Source: CBFGRU01 sp965651255 (lineage in GTDB: Bacteria; Planctomycetota; Phycisphaerae; Phycisphaerales; SM1A02). From it: a DNA stretch of 17,320 nucleotides. The position numbers and the translations under genes were made by a program. The notes beneath the pieces are model-generated. The model did not search any database and was not told the DNA's origin. It saw only the letters and a program-made list of their open reading frames with translations. Location of the stretch: NCBI GenBank assembly GCA_965651255.1, contig CBFGRU010000034.1:1-17320 (forward strand). Reading direction: 5' to 3'. This document shows positions 1-7,594 of the stretch, piece after piece (position 1 is the first letter of the stretch; every line of letters starts with the position of its first letter).

Positions 1-152
1 TGTACGCCCGATTTTTACGTGTTCGACGCAGGGTTACGATGTGTGTACCGGGGCCTGACTTTCAACCCCACCCGGCCGACAAGATCCATCGGCTGAACTC
101 GTGCCGTGGCCAGCGGAACGGTATCGTGTTCACTGAATTGAGGGCCACACCG

Positions 153-602
153 ATGGATGAGATGCACCCGCCGCTTGATCGATCCCGCCGCCCCCACACT
201 GCGCCGCCGAGCGAGGCCGATGCATCGCACCTGAAGCTGCTCATGGTCTTTCACTTCGTGGCGGCGGGGCTGATCGCCCTGCTCGGCTCGGTCCCGGTCA
301 TTCACATCGTCCTCGGCATCTTCATGGTGAATGGAACATTCACCAACGATGCCAATCCACCGCCGCCGGGCATGGGGTGGATGTTCATCATCATCGGCGC
401 CATCGCCATCACGCTCAGTTGGTCGCTGGCGATCCTCACCCTGTTCAGCGGTTTCTCCATTCGACAGTGCCGGCGCTATTGGTTCACGTTCATCACCGCC
501 TGCCTGCTCTGCCTGTGGATGCCGATCGGCACGGTGCTCGGCGTCTTCACCATCGTGATCCTGCTTCGCCCATCGGTGAAGGACCGGTACGGCCTTTCAT
601 GA
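153..602 (+). CDS. Small multi-pass membrane protein of unknown function
   Basis: A 149-residue protein with a polar, proline- and arginine-rich N-terminus (residues 1-26) followed by about three to four hydrophobic segments near residues 29-58, 75-98 and 110-138. The opening of the membrane part, LKLLMVFHFVAAGL, and the following PVIHIVLGIFM resemble small hypothetical membrane proteins I associate with planctomycetes; no function is known to me. The start at 153 was chosen because a GAGGG ribosome-binding sequence at 140-144 sits 8 bases upstream. The frame stays open upstream to 39, but that part reads as unstructured, low-quality sequence. The zinc-ribbon gene follows 19 bases downstream on the same strand, so the two are probably co-transcribed. 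No enzymatic motif is visible. Confidence 0.75.
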   Translation: MDEMHPPLDRSRRPHTAPPSEADASHLKLLMVFHFVAAGLIALLGSVPVIHIVLGIFMVNGTFTNDANPPPPGMGWMFIIIGAIAITLSWSLAILTLFSGFSIRQCRRYWFTFITACLLCLWMPIGTVLGVFTIVILLRPSVKDRYGLS

Positions 603-621
603 TGAAGAAGATGTGATTCTG

Positions 622-1041
622 ATGCGTTGCAGACAATGCAACTACATTCTGAGCGGACTGGCCACTCATACCTGTCCTGAGTGCGGAACATCATTCAATC
701 CAAGTGACCCGGCGACGTATCGATCAGCGCGACGCGAACCAATGACGCGCTCCATCGTGATGGGGCTCGCGCTCGTTCCCTGCGTGAGCAATGTGTTCGC
801 TGCCCTTGTCGGCATGAGCAGAGGTGGCGACGGTTGGGCGTTCAGTTTTCCGTGTCTGCTCGCGAACGGGTTTCTGACACCCTTCATGGCTGTTATCGCG
901 GGGATTGCTGCCATCGCGCAGTTGAGCCGATCGCGCGGTCGCAATTCGGTCGCATGGATCGCCCTGGTCATTGCAATCGCAACGGGGATCACTGCACTCT
1001 GGATGTTGAATCGATCGATTGAGGCGGTCGCATCGGTGTGA
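622..1041 (+). CDS. Zinc-ribbon membrane protein
   Basis: A 139-residue protein that starts with a four-cysteine zinc ribbon: C3 and C6 (CRQC), then C18 and C21 (CPEC), followed by GTSF. This CxxC-Nx-CPECG layout at the extreme N-terminus, followed by membrane helices, is a common planctomycete arrangement. Hydrophobic segments lie near residues 44-66, 77-101 and 109-130. The ribbon probably faces the cytoplasm and may bind a protein or nucleic acid; no catalytic motif is present. A purine-rich GAAGAAG at 604-610 lies 11 bases ahead of the ATG at 622. A GTG at 613 in the same frame would add three residues but is too close to that sequence. It is probably co-transcribed with the membrane protein just upstream. 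Specific function unknown. Confidence 0.75.
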   Translation: MRCRQCNYILSGLATHTCPECGTSFNPSDPATYRSARREPMTRSIVMGLALVPCVSNVFAALVGMSRGGDGWAFSFPCLLANGFLTPFMAVIAGIAAIAQLSRSRGRNSVAWIALVIAIATGITALWMLNRSIEAVASV

Positions 1042-1241
1042 CCGTTGATCGAGTGTCAGCAACCTGCATAGCGTGCTCGCTCGGTTCGTGTGATGTTGTT
1101 TGCGAATCGCTTCCTCCGGCGGGATCGTCCTCATGATAACACGGGTCAGATCCTCGTGAGTGAGTGCCCTCCGTCGATTGTTCACCGCCCACATCCAAGC
1201 ACTCAGAGTCACATCGGTTGAATGGTTACAATTCGCCTTTG

Positions 1242-2342
1242 TCACTCAATACGAGCAAGCTTTTCTAGCGGGCCGATCCATACAGCCGAGCCAAGCTCCC
1301 ACGATGTTCCATCCGGCATTAGTGCGAGAATGGACACCATTCCCGTCGGCTCGCTTACGGTGCGAAAGTCGACGGACACCAGGAGTGTGGGTTTACTGTT
1401 CACCCGATGGATGCTCGCCTTTATCCCACTCGTCATGGGCGTTATCGCCAAACGTCCGGACTTCAATCGCGCGAGTATGTTCGCGTCCAACTCATTCAAC
1501 ACAGCCGTTTCACTTACCGAGCGATCGCCGTTCGTTCCGTTCAAAACGACAGTAACGCGTTTCGGCACGACCGGGTCGCGAACCAGGACTTCCGCTGGAA
1601 TGGTCACCATTGGCTGTGATTCGCTGTTCGTGTGAATCCTGATTGTGCCGAGACGAAGTCCAGGATCATCAAACAGTGTTCGAATACGCACCACGACACC
1701 CATACCGTACTCGGTGTCGATCGGCGACTGCTCAAACACAACCGCATCACCCAGATCCGTTTCGATCTTCTCAATTCGAATGACATCGTTGTGTTGCGGT
1801 CGAAGTGTAATCCTTCCTTCACCGCGACTTCCAACATCCTGGTGAATGACAGTATGCCGTGGAAAGACAAAGTAGTCCTGAGCAGCTCGATACATGATGT
1901 CAACCACGATCTGCTGCGGTGTGCTGGTGTCTCCGTTCATACCCTCCGGCTTGGCTGCAAGCACTGCCCGATAGTGTTGCTGCCCCTGTTCCGCCTGTAC
2001 TTGCGACCGAAGAATGAACGTGGTCTCTTCGCCGGGTTTGAGCGATGAACGTTCGAGCTGCGGCACAAGGCATCCACAAGAAACCATCACGACTTCCAGA
2101 CCTACGAGCTGATTCGACTGGTTTCGTAACACAACCTCGCGCTCGAGTTTCGCAAGGATCGGAACCTCACCGAAGTCAACCGGTGTTGATGAGACCACCA
2201 CGATGTACTCCGCGTCAGATGAGCTGTCTGCACGCCCAACCTGCGGATGAGTCCGGGAGCCAAGAACCATTGCCAGGAGAATTGCCACACCACCCAGAAT
2301 GCACCAGCCAATCGATCCGCCAAGCCGCATTGGAGCTTTCAT
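1242..2342 (-). CDS. Membrane-anchored DUF1573-type protein
   Basis: A 366-residue protein with one N-terminal hydrophobic segment (about residues 12-28), then an exported region. Residues 47-115 match the DUF1573 pattern: TPVDFGEVP, then VMVSCGC (cysteines at 89 and 91), then LKPGEETTF. DUF1573 domains are immunoglobulin-like extracytoplasmic modules, common in Bacteroidetes and planctomycetes, with no established biochemical role. The rest (about 150-366) is beta-rich and could hold further Ig-like repeats. The start at 2342 is favoured because AAGGAA at 2351-2356 is 8 bases upstream and the ATG overlaps the preceding gene's TGA as ATGA, implying coupled translation. A longer in-frame start at 2378 is possible but lies inside that gene. 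It is the last gene of a four-gene cluster. Base composition looks less GC-rich than cysS or rho. Confidence 0.8.
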   Translation of the reverse strand: MKAPMRLGGSIGWCILGGVAILLAMVLGSRTHPQVGRADSSSDAEYIVVVSSTPVDFGEVPILAKLEREVVLRNQSNQLVGLEVVMVSCGCLVPQLERSSLKPGEETTFILRSQVQAEQGQQHYRAVLAAKPEGMNGDTSTPQQIVVDIMYRAAQDYFVFPRHTVIHQDVGSRGEGRITLRPQHNDVIRIEKIETDLGDAVVFEQSPIDTEYGMGVVVRIRTLFDDPGLRLGTIRIHTNSESQPMVTIPAEVLVRDPVVPKRVTVVLNGTNGDRSVSETAVLNELDANILARLKSGRLAITPMTSGIKASIHRVNSKPTLLVSVDFRTVSEPTGMVSILALMPDGTSWELGSAVWIGPLEKLARIE

Positions 2343-3544
2343 TGCTTCGTTTCCTTCTGGAACCGTATGTCTCGCCATGACATAACTCTTGGGTTCGACG
2401 GTATGGCTGCATCAGTCGAACCGGCACTCGATGTTCGCTTCAGCGTGATCAATTCGCACCCTTCGATGACCTGTTCCAGCGGGACATCATCGGTACTCAA
2501 GCCGACAAATTCGTTGAACACCCGGGTGTTCGCATCGGCGGTGAACACCATCTGACTGACTGAGAGCGGTTGATTCAAACGCCGGATCGCGTGCACCTCG
2601 AATTCGTGCATCGCCCCTGCGAGCGGCGTAATCGGGTATCCCTTCCCGGCAAACACTTCGGCGGTCGCTGCACGAAGCGCGATCGGATCGCTCTGCTCCA
2701 CCCCCAGCCGCGCGGCATGCCGCGTGACCGCCTCGCTGAGCCGTTCCTGCTGCGCTGCATCAAGATGCTCGCGACGATACATCGTTCGTGTGCCCTTGGT
2801 CGGAATCCAATGTCCTTCGAACCGCTCGAAGCGCTCAGTGATGAGCTCTTCCTCCAGGTGGTTCAGCACCGCGTTGAATCGTCGAATGACACACGGCGCA
2901 AAGTCCCGCTTCGTATCGACCGTCACCAGGAGAATCGTCGCCACATCGTTCAGCACAACTTCGCCCCGCACCTGCACCAGACCCTTCTCTTGATCTATGT
3001 TCTGAACGGCCAGGTCCTTCGCGCCGAGCAGCAGCTCACTCAACGTTTGCGTGCCGGTGATCTTCAGCCATCGACCGATCGCGGCCATTGGTCCCGGGTA
3101 GTAGCGCGGCTGCTCCTGCGGTTCAGTGATGAGCAGGACATTGCTTCCCGGTGTGGTCGCCACGGTCAGCATGGAGGTGCTGGCGAATCGGACATCGCTC
3201 CAGGTGATTTCCTCCGCTGTGGATTTCAACTCGGGGCGCAGGCCGGTGCGCCCGTTGAAGTACCACTCACCCTTCCGATTCTCACCGAATGTTCCGTCAC
3301 GGATCGGGATCCACTCGTTCCAGAATGACTCCGGATCCTCCGGGTTGCCGCTATCGCGGAGGATGCGTTCACGAATGTACTGCTCCCATTCCAGTGATGC
3401 AATCGCCCGGTCGTACACCAGCATCGCCCGCACGACATTCATCGCGGCGCGATCGCCTGATGCTGGCTCCTGCCCGCTCGCCGTGGTCGTGAGCGTGCAG
3501 ACCACCCACCCGATCGTCATCGCGATCAATACGCTGAGGTTCAT
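2339..3544 (-). CDS. Secreted protein of unknown family
   Basis: A 401-residue protein with a signal peptide: a hydrophobic stretch within residues 3-20, then a likely cleavage near ASG|QEP at 24-25. The mature part contains no motif I can name. It carries several Trp/Tyr-rich strands (for example KGEWYFNGRTG and GHWIPTKGTRTMYRR), which give a loose impression of a lipoprotein-carrier-like or beta-sheet fold; that is only an impression. An extended AAAGGGGTGA sequence lies immediately upstream of the ATG at 3544 and makes the start secure. The 14-cysteine protein gene ends 45 bases upstream, and the DUF1573 gene overlaps this stop codon by ATGA. It therefore probably works in the periplasm or at the envelope with its neighbours. 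Confidence 0.72.
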   Translation of the reverse strand: MNLSVLIAMTIGWVVCTLTTTASGQEPASGDRAAMNVVRAMLVYDRAIASLEWEQYIRERILRDSGNPEDPESFWNEWIPIRDGTFGENRKGEWYFNGRTGLRPELKSTAEEITWSDVRFASTSMLTVATTPGSNVLLITEPQEQPRYYPGPMAAIGRWLKITGTQTLSELLLGAKDLAVQNIDQEKGLVQVRGEVVLNDVATILLVTVDTKRDFAPCVIRRFNAVLNHLEEELITERFERFEGHWIPTKGTRTMYRREHLDAAQQERLSEAVTRHAARLGVEQSDPIALRAATAEVFAGKGYPITPLAGAMHEFEVHAIRRLNQPLSVSQMVFTADANTRVFNEFVGLSTDDVPLEQVIEGCELITLKRTSSAGSTDAAIPSNPRVMSWRDIRFQKETKQ

Positions 3545-3589
3545 GTGTCACCCCTTTGCTGGTGTTCTCACACTGGCGATGAGTTGATC

Positions 3590-4087
3590 TCAAATGCACT
3601 GCGCCACATAGCACACCAAGCCAAGTCCGGTACCGGGGCCGGTGCAGTAACAACCGTTCGGCGCATTGGTATCAAACTGCGGCGGAGTGATCGCTGAATA
3701 GGTACAAGTATGCACTGACTTGTTGCCACACGGTGCGGGTCCAAGCATCGTGTTCGGCCAGACACACGCTTCTCCCGCCCTGCGTTTACACATCCAACTT
3801 AATGTTGCTGAGCCCGCGCAGGAAAAGCACTCCCCAGAACATGATTGCTGACCAGCCACGCATCCGACAAAGTTCTTATTCCCATCCCGCAAGAATCCTG
3901 CCGGGCACTTGATCTCCACACACGCATACTCAAACCAGATATTGTCCCCATGTGCCGTCGGAATCAATGACTCGCCTGGGAGAGACTCATCTTGTTTTGC
4001 CATCACCGTCGAGACGGCCGTACCAAGAATGAGTAACACCAAGGTGCTCATCACGAATCGAACGCGAAGTACTCGTTGTTGTGTCAT
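3590..4087 (-). CDS. Small secreted protein with 14 cysteines
   Basis: A 165-residue protein with an N-terminal export signal: positively charged residues 5-10, a hydrophobic core 12-29, and possible cleavage at VMA|KQD. The mature part has 14 cysteines, at residues 56, 61, 76, 83, 87, 90, 100, 108, 120, 128, 146, 148, 159 and 164. It also has many glycines and few acidic residues. The even cysteine number and exported location suggest a disulfide-locked fold. The start at 4087 is preceded by GGGAGATGG at 4092-4100; the frame stays open to 4207, but that extension overlaps the end of the upstream gene. I do not recognise the family. The pattern lacks the heme-binding CxxCH motif and does not match ferredoxin spacing. 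The position in an exported-protein cluster suggests an envelope structural, binding or toxin-like role, which is speculative. Confidence 0.7.
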   Translation of the reverse strand: MTQQRVLRVRFVMSTLVLLILGTAVSTVMAKQDESLPGESLIPTAHGDNIWFEYACVEIKCPAGFLRDGNKNFVGCVAGQQSCSGECFSCAGSATLSWMCKRRAGEACVWPNTMLGPAPCGNKSVHTCTYSAITPPQFDTNAPNGCYCTGPGTGLGLVCYVAQCI

Positions 4088-4109
4088 GAGGCCATCTCCC
4101 GCCAAAGAA

Positions 4110-5360
4110 TCAGGACTGATCATCCTTTGTACCCACCATTGACGCAATGATGGCAAGGTATCGTTGTTCGAGCGCTTCGCGCTCGGCGTGAATCGGCCTG
4201 ATATCAAGCTCGTATTCCCGGACCGGGGCGGCGATCATCGGATGTCCGAATAACGCCAGCCACTCATCTCGGTAGATGGTAAGTCGGTCAACCAGTTCCT
4301 GGTTGATCTCCCGCCGCTGTGAATCGTAGGCATTGAGAACATCCGCAAGATCAGCCCGGGTTTCAAGGTTCTGGCTTCGAACATACATGCGAACAGGATC
4401 TTCCCGCTCATACACCTCAGGGTACAGGCGAGCGTTGACCGTCGATTCCAACCGTGATCGTTCAGGAGCCGCGAGAACTTGCTTCAACTGCGCGATCGAT
4501 TTTCGTGTTATCTGCGCGAGCCGGGCATTGGCCCGATACAGACGCTGCCCACCTTCGACGTAACTCTGGTTGATCGCCGCCGCAATGTGCCCGCTCGGCC
4601 ACTCACTGCGATTGGCATCAGTCACACCATATCCTTGCAGCGTTCGATCAAAGTCATCGATTGCACGCGGTAGCTCATTCACTCGATGGCGTAACGCGAC
4701 CAAGCGCTCTGTGAGATAACCCTCGTACACACGAAGAACTGCTGCGTGCGAACTTGGCTTCATCTCTGCCTCAGCCAAGAGTTGCCGCAAGTCCGTTTGA
4801 GTTTCCGGGACGACATTCAGAAATGCAAGGTCGTACATCCGGCACGTGCGCTCCAGTCGAGCAAGCGTTAAGGTGGTTTCCTCCAGCGCAGAAATACTGG
4901 AAAGGTCGTGCCAGAAACCTACTTCGATCGCAGCCAGTCTGTCGAGGCCATGCCGCCACCGCTTGTACAGCTCGCGACCGGTATCAACCCTAGGATACAT
5001 CGGGGTCGTGTGATCACGGTATGCTTGCTGCACGCGCGGCTGCTGGCGCGTGAACTCTTCCACAAACGCTTCCCGATAACGCTGGTACCGAGCGGTGACC
5101 AATGCTTCTGTTTCGGAGAATGATTCCGCAACCTGATCTGATGGGTGATGCGCCCAGCCGAATTGAGAAAGGAGCCAGTCCAACTCCATCACCGACGGAA
5201 GAAGGGCACGAACGGCGACTTGACCACTCTGCACCGGTGCCACACCGACCGGCGGAGTTTTCACCATTGGAGCACTCGTTACCCCCGGCACGATCAACGT
5301 CATCCAGACCACGCCGATGGCGACCATGACCGGAAATGGAAGGAACGCCTGCATTCCCAT
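4110..5360 (-). CDS. Secreted alpha-helical protein of unknown function
   Basis: A 416-residue protein with a signal peptide (hydrophobic about residues 5-28, likely cleavage near TSA|PMV at 30-31), a proline/valine-rich linker to about 50, and then an almost entirely helical body rich in Leu, Ala, Glu, Arg and Gln. Long charged stretches such as SFSETEALVTARYQRYREAF and LESTVNARLYPEVYEREDP suggest coiled-coil or helical-bundle structure. There is no recognised catalytic motif. The ATG at 5360 has AAAGGG 9 bases upstream; a TTG at 5378 and an ATG at 5354 are alternatives. It is the first gene of the four-gene minus-strand cluster, and the next gene starts 22 bases after its stop. The candidate promoter at 5440-5467 lies about 80 bases upstream. 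Confidence 0.72.
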   Translation of the reverse strand: MGMQAFLPFPVMVAIGVVWMTLIVPGVTSAPMVKTPPVGVAPVQSGQVAVRALLPSVMELDWLLSQFGWAHHPSDQVAESFSETEALVTARYQRYREAFVEEFTRQQPRVQQAYRDHTTPMYPRVDTGRELYKRWRHGLDRLAAIEVGFWHDLSSISALEETTLTLARLERTCRMYDLAFLNVVPETQTDLRQLLAEAEMKPSSHAAVLRVYEGYLTERLVALRHRVNELPRAIDDFDRTLQGYGVTDANRSEWPSGHIAAAINQSYVEGGQRLYRANARLAQITRKSIAQLKQVLAAPERSRLESTVNARLYPEVYEREDPVRMYVRSQNLETRADLADVLNAYDSQRREINQELVDRLTIYRDEWLALFGHPMIAAPVREYELDIRPIHAEREALEQRYLAIIASMVGTKDDQS

Positions 5361-5439
5361 TCCATCACACCCTTTCAAACCGGATGGTGTTGCACGACCA
5401 AAACTGTCGCTTCACCAAGCATGTTCCGGCACTGATCCC

Positions 5440-5467
5440 AACATACCCCCCCCTTCCGTGTAGTCAA
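5440..5467 (-). promoter_or_regulatory. Candidate sigma-70-type promoter for the four-gene exported cluster
   Basis: On the minus strand, TTGACT (5467-5462) is followed after 16 bases by TATGTT (5445-5440). These match the bacterial consensus boxes in 5 of 6 and 4 of 6 positions. The spacer contains a run of eight G (5453-5446). It lies about 80 bases upstream of the first cluster gene and is the only good match I found in the 5361-5588 gap. Inferred by eye, not experimentally supported. Confidence 0.45.
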
Positions 5468-5588
5468 GCAGATTCTCACTTTTCTTGTGTGCGAAAAGTG
5501 GTAATTCACCCCTGCAGCACAAGCCGCGAGAAACGTTCGCTACACGAGCGCACCAACTGCACTGTGATCGCATGATGTGTCCTGTTAC

Positions 5589-7163
5589 TCAATCAACGTA
5601 CTCGATGGTCATGTTGGTGAGCGATTCGATGACTTTCTCCATGAGGGCCTTGTCCGCAAGTCCTTCGACGATGAAGACTTCCCGGCCGCGCACGATGAGC
5701 GAGCCGTACAGCCGTTCCGCGCGGGCGTTGACGGCGTCATTCGCGCCGGCGGGCTCGATCGTCGCGCCACCGGTGATCTGCGGCGGGTTCGGCGCGGCGT
5801 CATTCGCGGCCTCTGCATCGGCCTTCGGCGCCGGGCCGAAGGGATCGGTGTACATGTAGCTCGCGCGCGATTCATCATCGCCCAGCGCGACCTCGACGTT
5901 GAGCTTCTTCTGCAGCGATGCGGCGTAGGCGCTGGCAAACTCACGCGCATCGGCTTCGCCATCCCATGTGGACGCGAAGACAAAGAAGACCTGTCCCGCC
6001 TCGTTGCGATAGGCACGGTAGATGTCACCATCCCAGCCGCGCGAAGCGGTCTGCGCGATGTTGCGACTGACGCCCTGCTGGCGCAGCATGAGGTCGAGAT
6101 AGAACTGGCCGTGCACCGCCGAGTCAATTTCGCTCCAGCCGGCTTCATCAACGTAGAGCAAGTCGGGCAACTCGATGATGGTCGGAAGGTCAACATTCTC
6201 CAGGTATTTCTCCGGATGGAGAACCTGCTCGGTCGAAACGGGCATGTTCTGATAGACCTTGTTCAGCCCGTCCCAGCCGCTCTTCTGTCGCACCGCCATC
6301 GAGAAGTACGCGCCCTTGAAGTACGCGGCGTACATCGGTTCGAGAATGTAGCGCGGAATCTCGTTCATCTGCTCCATGGCGTTGGCGATATCTTCCGGCA
6401 TTTCCTGGCCCATCATGGCCATCTGCTGCCTCATCGCCTGCGCGAGCTGTTCAATCGTCATGTTCGCCTGCATGGACAGCGCCTGCCGCTCCATCGCCGG
6501 GTTCTGGCGAATGTCCATGCCCATCATGTCCTTGAGTTGCCAGATGATCTGCACATAGGTGGCTTCGCCTTCAATCAACGAGCGCACCGCCAGCACGCGA
6601 TCGTCCTGCCGCGGACCGCTCTCGGGCATGCTGACCTTGGAAAGCTCTTCGGTGACGGTGAGCAGATCGAAATGCTGATCCTGCATCGCGTGCACCAGCT
6701 CGTGCGCTGCGATCGTGCGAATTCCGTCTTCACCCAGGCCGCCCATGAGGTAGTAGAACGTACCGTTCTCGGGGTTGTAGTAGCCGCCCGCCTGGCTGAG
6801 CAGTGCGTTGAGCACCGTCTCGCCGAGGTCGAATCGCTCCTGCACCAGGCCGAAGCGAAGCACGCCCTCGAGCACCGCGCGGAATCGCTCCGCCGGAAAC
6901 TCCTCTTCCATCTCCGCCATGGCGAAGGCCTTGAAATCTTCCAGCGACTGGCGCTCGGCCGGCACATCACGCTTGAACTTCAATTCACGCAATTCCTCAA
7001 TCGCCGCGCGAATCGGCGCGAGGTCGGGCGTTGCTTCTTCCTGCGTCGCCTGACCATCCTGCGCGAATACCCCCGCAGCGCTGAAGAGCAGAGCCCCGCC
7101 CGCCACCAGAAGACTTGCACGCTGCGCCAAACGTGTTGACCTGACAAATGAATGAAGATTCAT
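5589..7163 (-). CDS. Secreted HExxH zinc metallopeptidase
   Basis: A 524-residue exported protein. The signal peptide covers residues 1-34 (hydrophobic core LLVAGGALLFSAAGVFA, cleavage before QDG). The zinc site is HELVH at 154-158, inside AAHELVHAMQDQHFDL, with a downstream LIEGEAT (198 and 200 are glutamates) that fits a glutamate third ligand, so this is a gluzincin-type peptidase. Tyr/Asn-rich GGYYNPENGTFYY just before the site is typical of such catalytic domains. A long Met/Gln-rich region follows (about 215-265). The C-terminal third is alpha/beta, ending in a segment about self-contained strands (SLIVRGREVFIVEGL). The ATG at 7163 has GGGAG about 10 bases upstream and precedes the signal peptide; a longer reading to 7337 would bury the signal. 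It appears to be transcribed alone. Substrate unknown. Confidence 0.82.
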   Translation of the reverse strand: MNLHSFVRSTRLAQRASLLVAGGALLFSAAGVFAQDGQATQEEATPDLAPIRAAIEELRELKFKRDVPAERQSLEDFKAFAMAEMEEEFPAERFRAVLEGVLRFGLVQERFDLGETVLNALLSQAGGYYNPENGTFYYLMGGLGEDGIRTIAAHELVHAMQDQHFDLLTVTEELSKVSMPESGPRQDDRVLAVRSLIEGEATYVQIIWQLKDMMGMDIRQNPAMERQALSMQANMTIEQLAQAMRQQMAMMGQEMPEDIANAMEQMNEIPRYILEPMYAAYFKGAYFSMAVRQKSGWDGLNKVYQNMPVSTEQVLHPEKYLENVDLPTIIELPDLLYVDEAGWSEIDSAVHGQFYLDLMLRQQGVSRNIAQTASRGWDGDIYRAYRNEAGQVFFVFASTWDGEADAREFASAYAASLQKKLNVEVALGDDESRASYMYTDPFGPAPKADAEAANDAAPNPPQITGGATIEPAGANDAVNARAERLYGSLIVRGREVFIVEGLADKALMEKVIESLTNMTIEYVD

Positions 7164-7594
7164 GGAAACCAGACTCCCAGGGAAACAGACTCTCGCAGAT
7201 CGCTCGCGCCTCGCTGGCGCGGGGGACGATCCGCGAATTGTATGGGCAAGCACGGCCGATGTTTCATCGCCCGGTTGAGATGTCCCGAATCGCACCTCCA
7301 CGGACAAGTCCACTCCGGCGCGCGCCAGTGCGACCACCGCACACTCTGGGCCGGTTCACACACCGCCCGGCAACGGGCTTCGGCCGGCACCATGGGCCCG
7401 CCCGCGAATCGGCGCGGTTTGTGTCAGAACGTGCTCTGCGGTGCGCCCGATTGACGAGAATTCGCGAAAATTGACCCGGTCGAATCCGGCGCGCCATAAT
7501 CTCATTGAATTCACTTCAATTCGCGAAACTCTCGATCACTTCGAGACATTTCGCCCCGATGGCGCGCCAGCGCGCACCAGCAAGGCCGGCCGGC
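7164..7594. other. 431-base gene-free region with palindromes and a promoter-like sequence
   Basis: No convincing coding sequence on either strand. The part from about 7445 to 7530 is distinctly AT-richer than its surroundings. It contains two copies of AATTCGCGAA (7459-7468 and 7518-7527), whose core TTCGCGAA is a perfect palindrome. It also has a perfect dyad ATTGAA-N5-TTCAAT (7504-7520). The remaining 7164-7440 part is GC-rich and probably a long leader for the metallopeptidase gene. I could not identify a clear minus-strand promoter. Confidence 0.5.
7471..7500 (+). promoter_or_regulatory. Promoter-like sequence pointing away from the metallopeptidase
   Basis: TTGACC (7471-7476), an 18-base spacer and CATAAT (7495-7500) match both bacterial promoter boxes in 5 of 6 positions. 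It lies on the plus strand, where no gene follows; transcription from here would run antisense into the OsmC-type gene. It may be chance, or the start of an antisense or small RNA. It lies between the two AATTCGCGAA copies. Confidence 0.25.

Noticed and set aside
1161..1205. TGAGTGC/GCACTCA inverted repeat between the two converging gene groups
   Set aside because: A 7-bp stem with a 31-base loop and no T run is not a convincing terminator; the 200-base gap shows nothing else.
5577..7139. Long plus-strand open frame (520 codons) opposite the metallopeptidase gene
   Set aside because: Its translation is arginine- and histidine-rich with no domain, while the minus strand has a signal peptide, an HExxH zinc site and a ribosome-binding sequence. 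It is a shadow of high-GC codon use.
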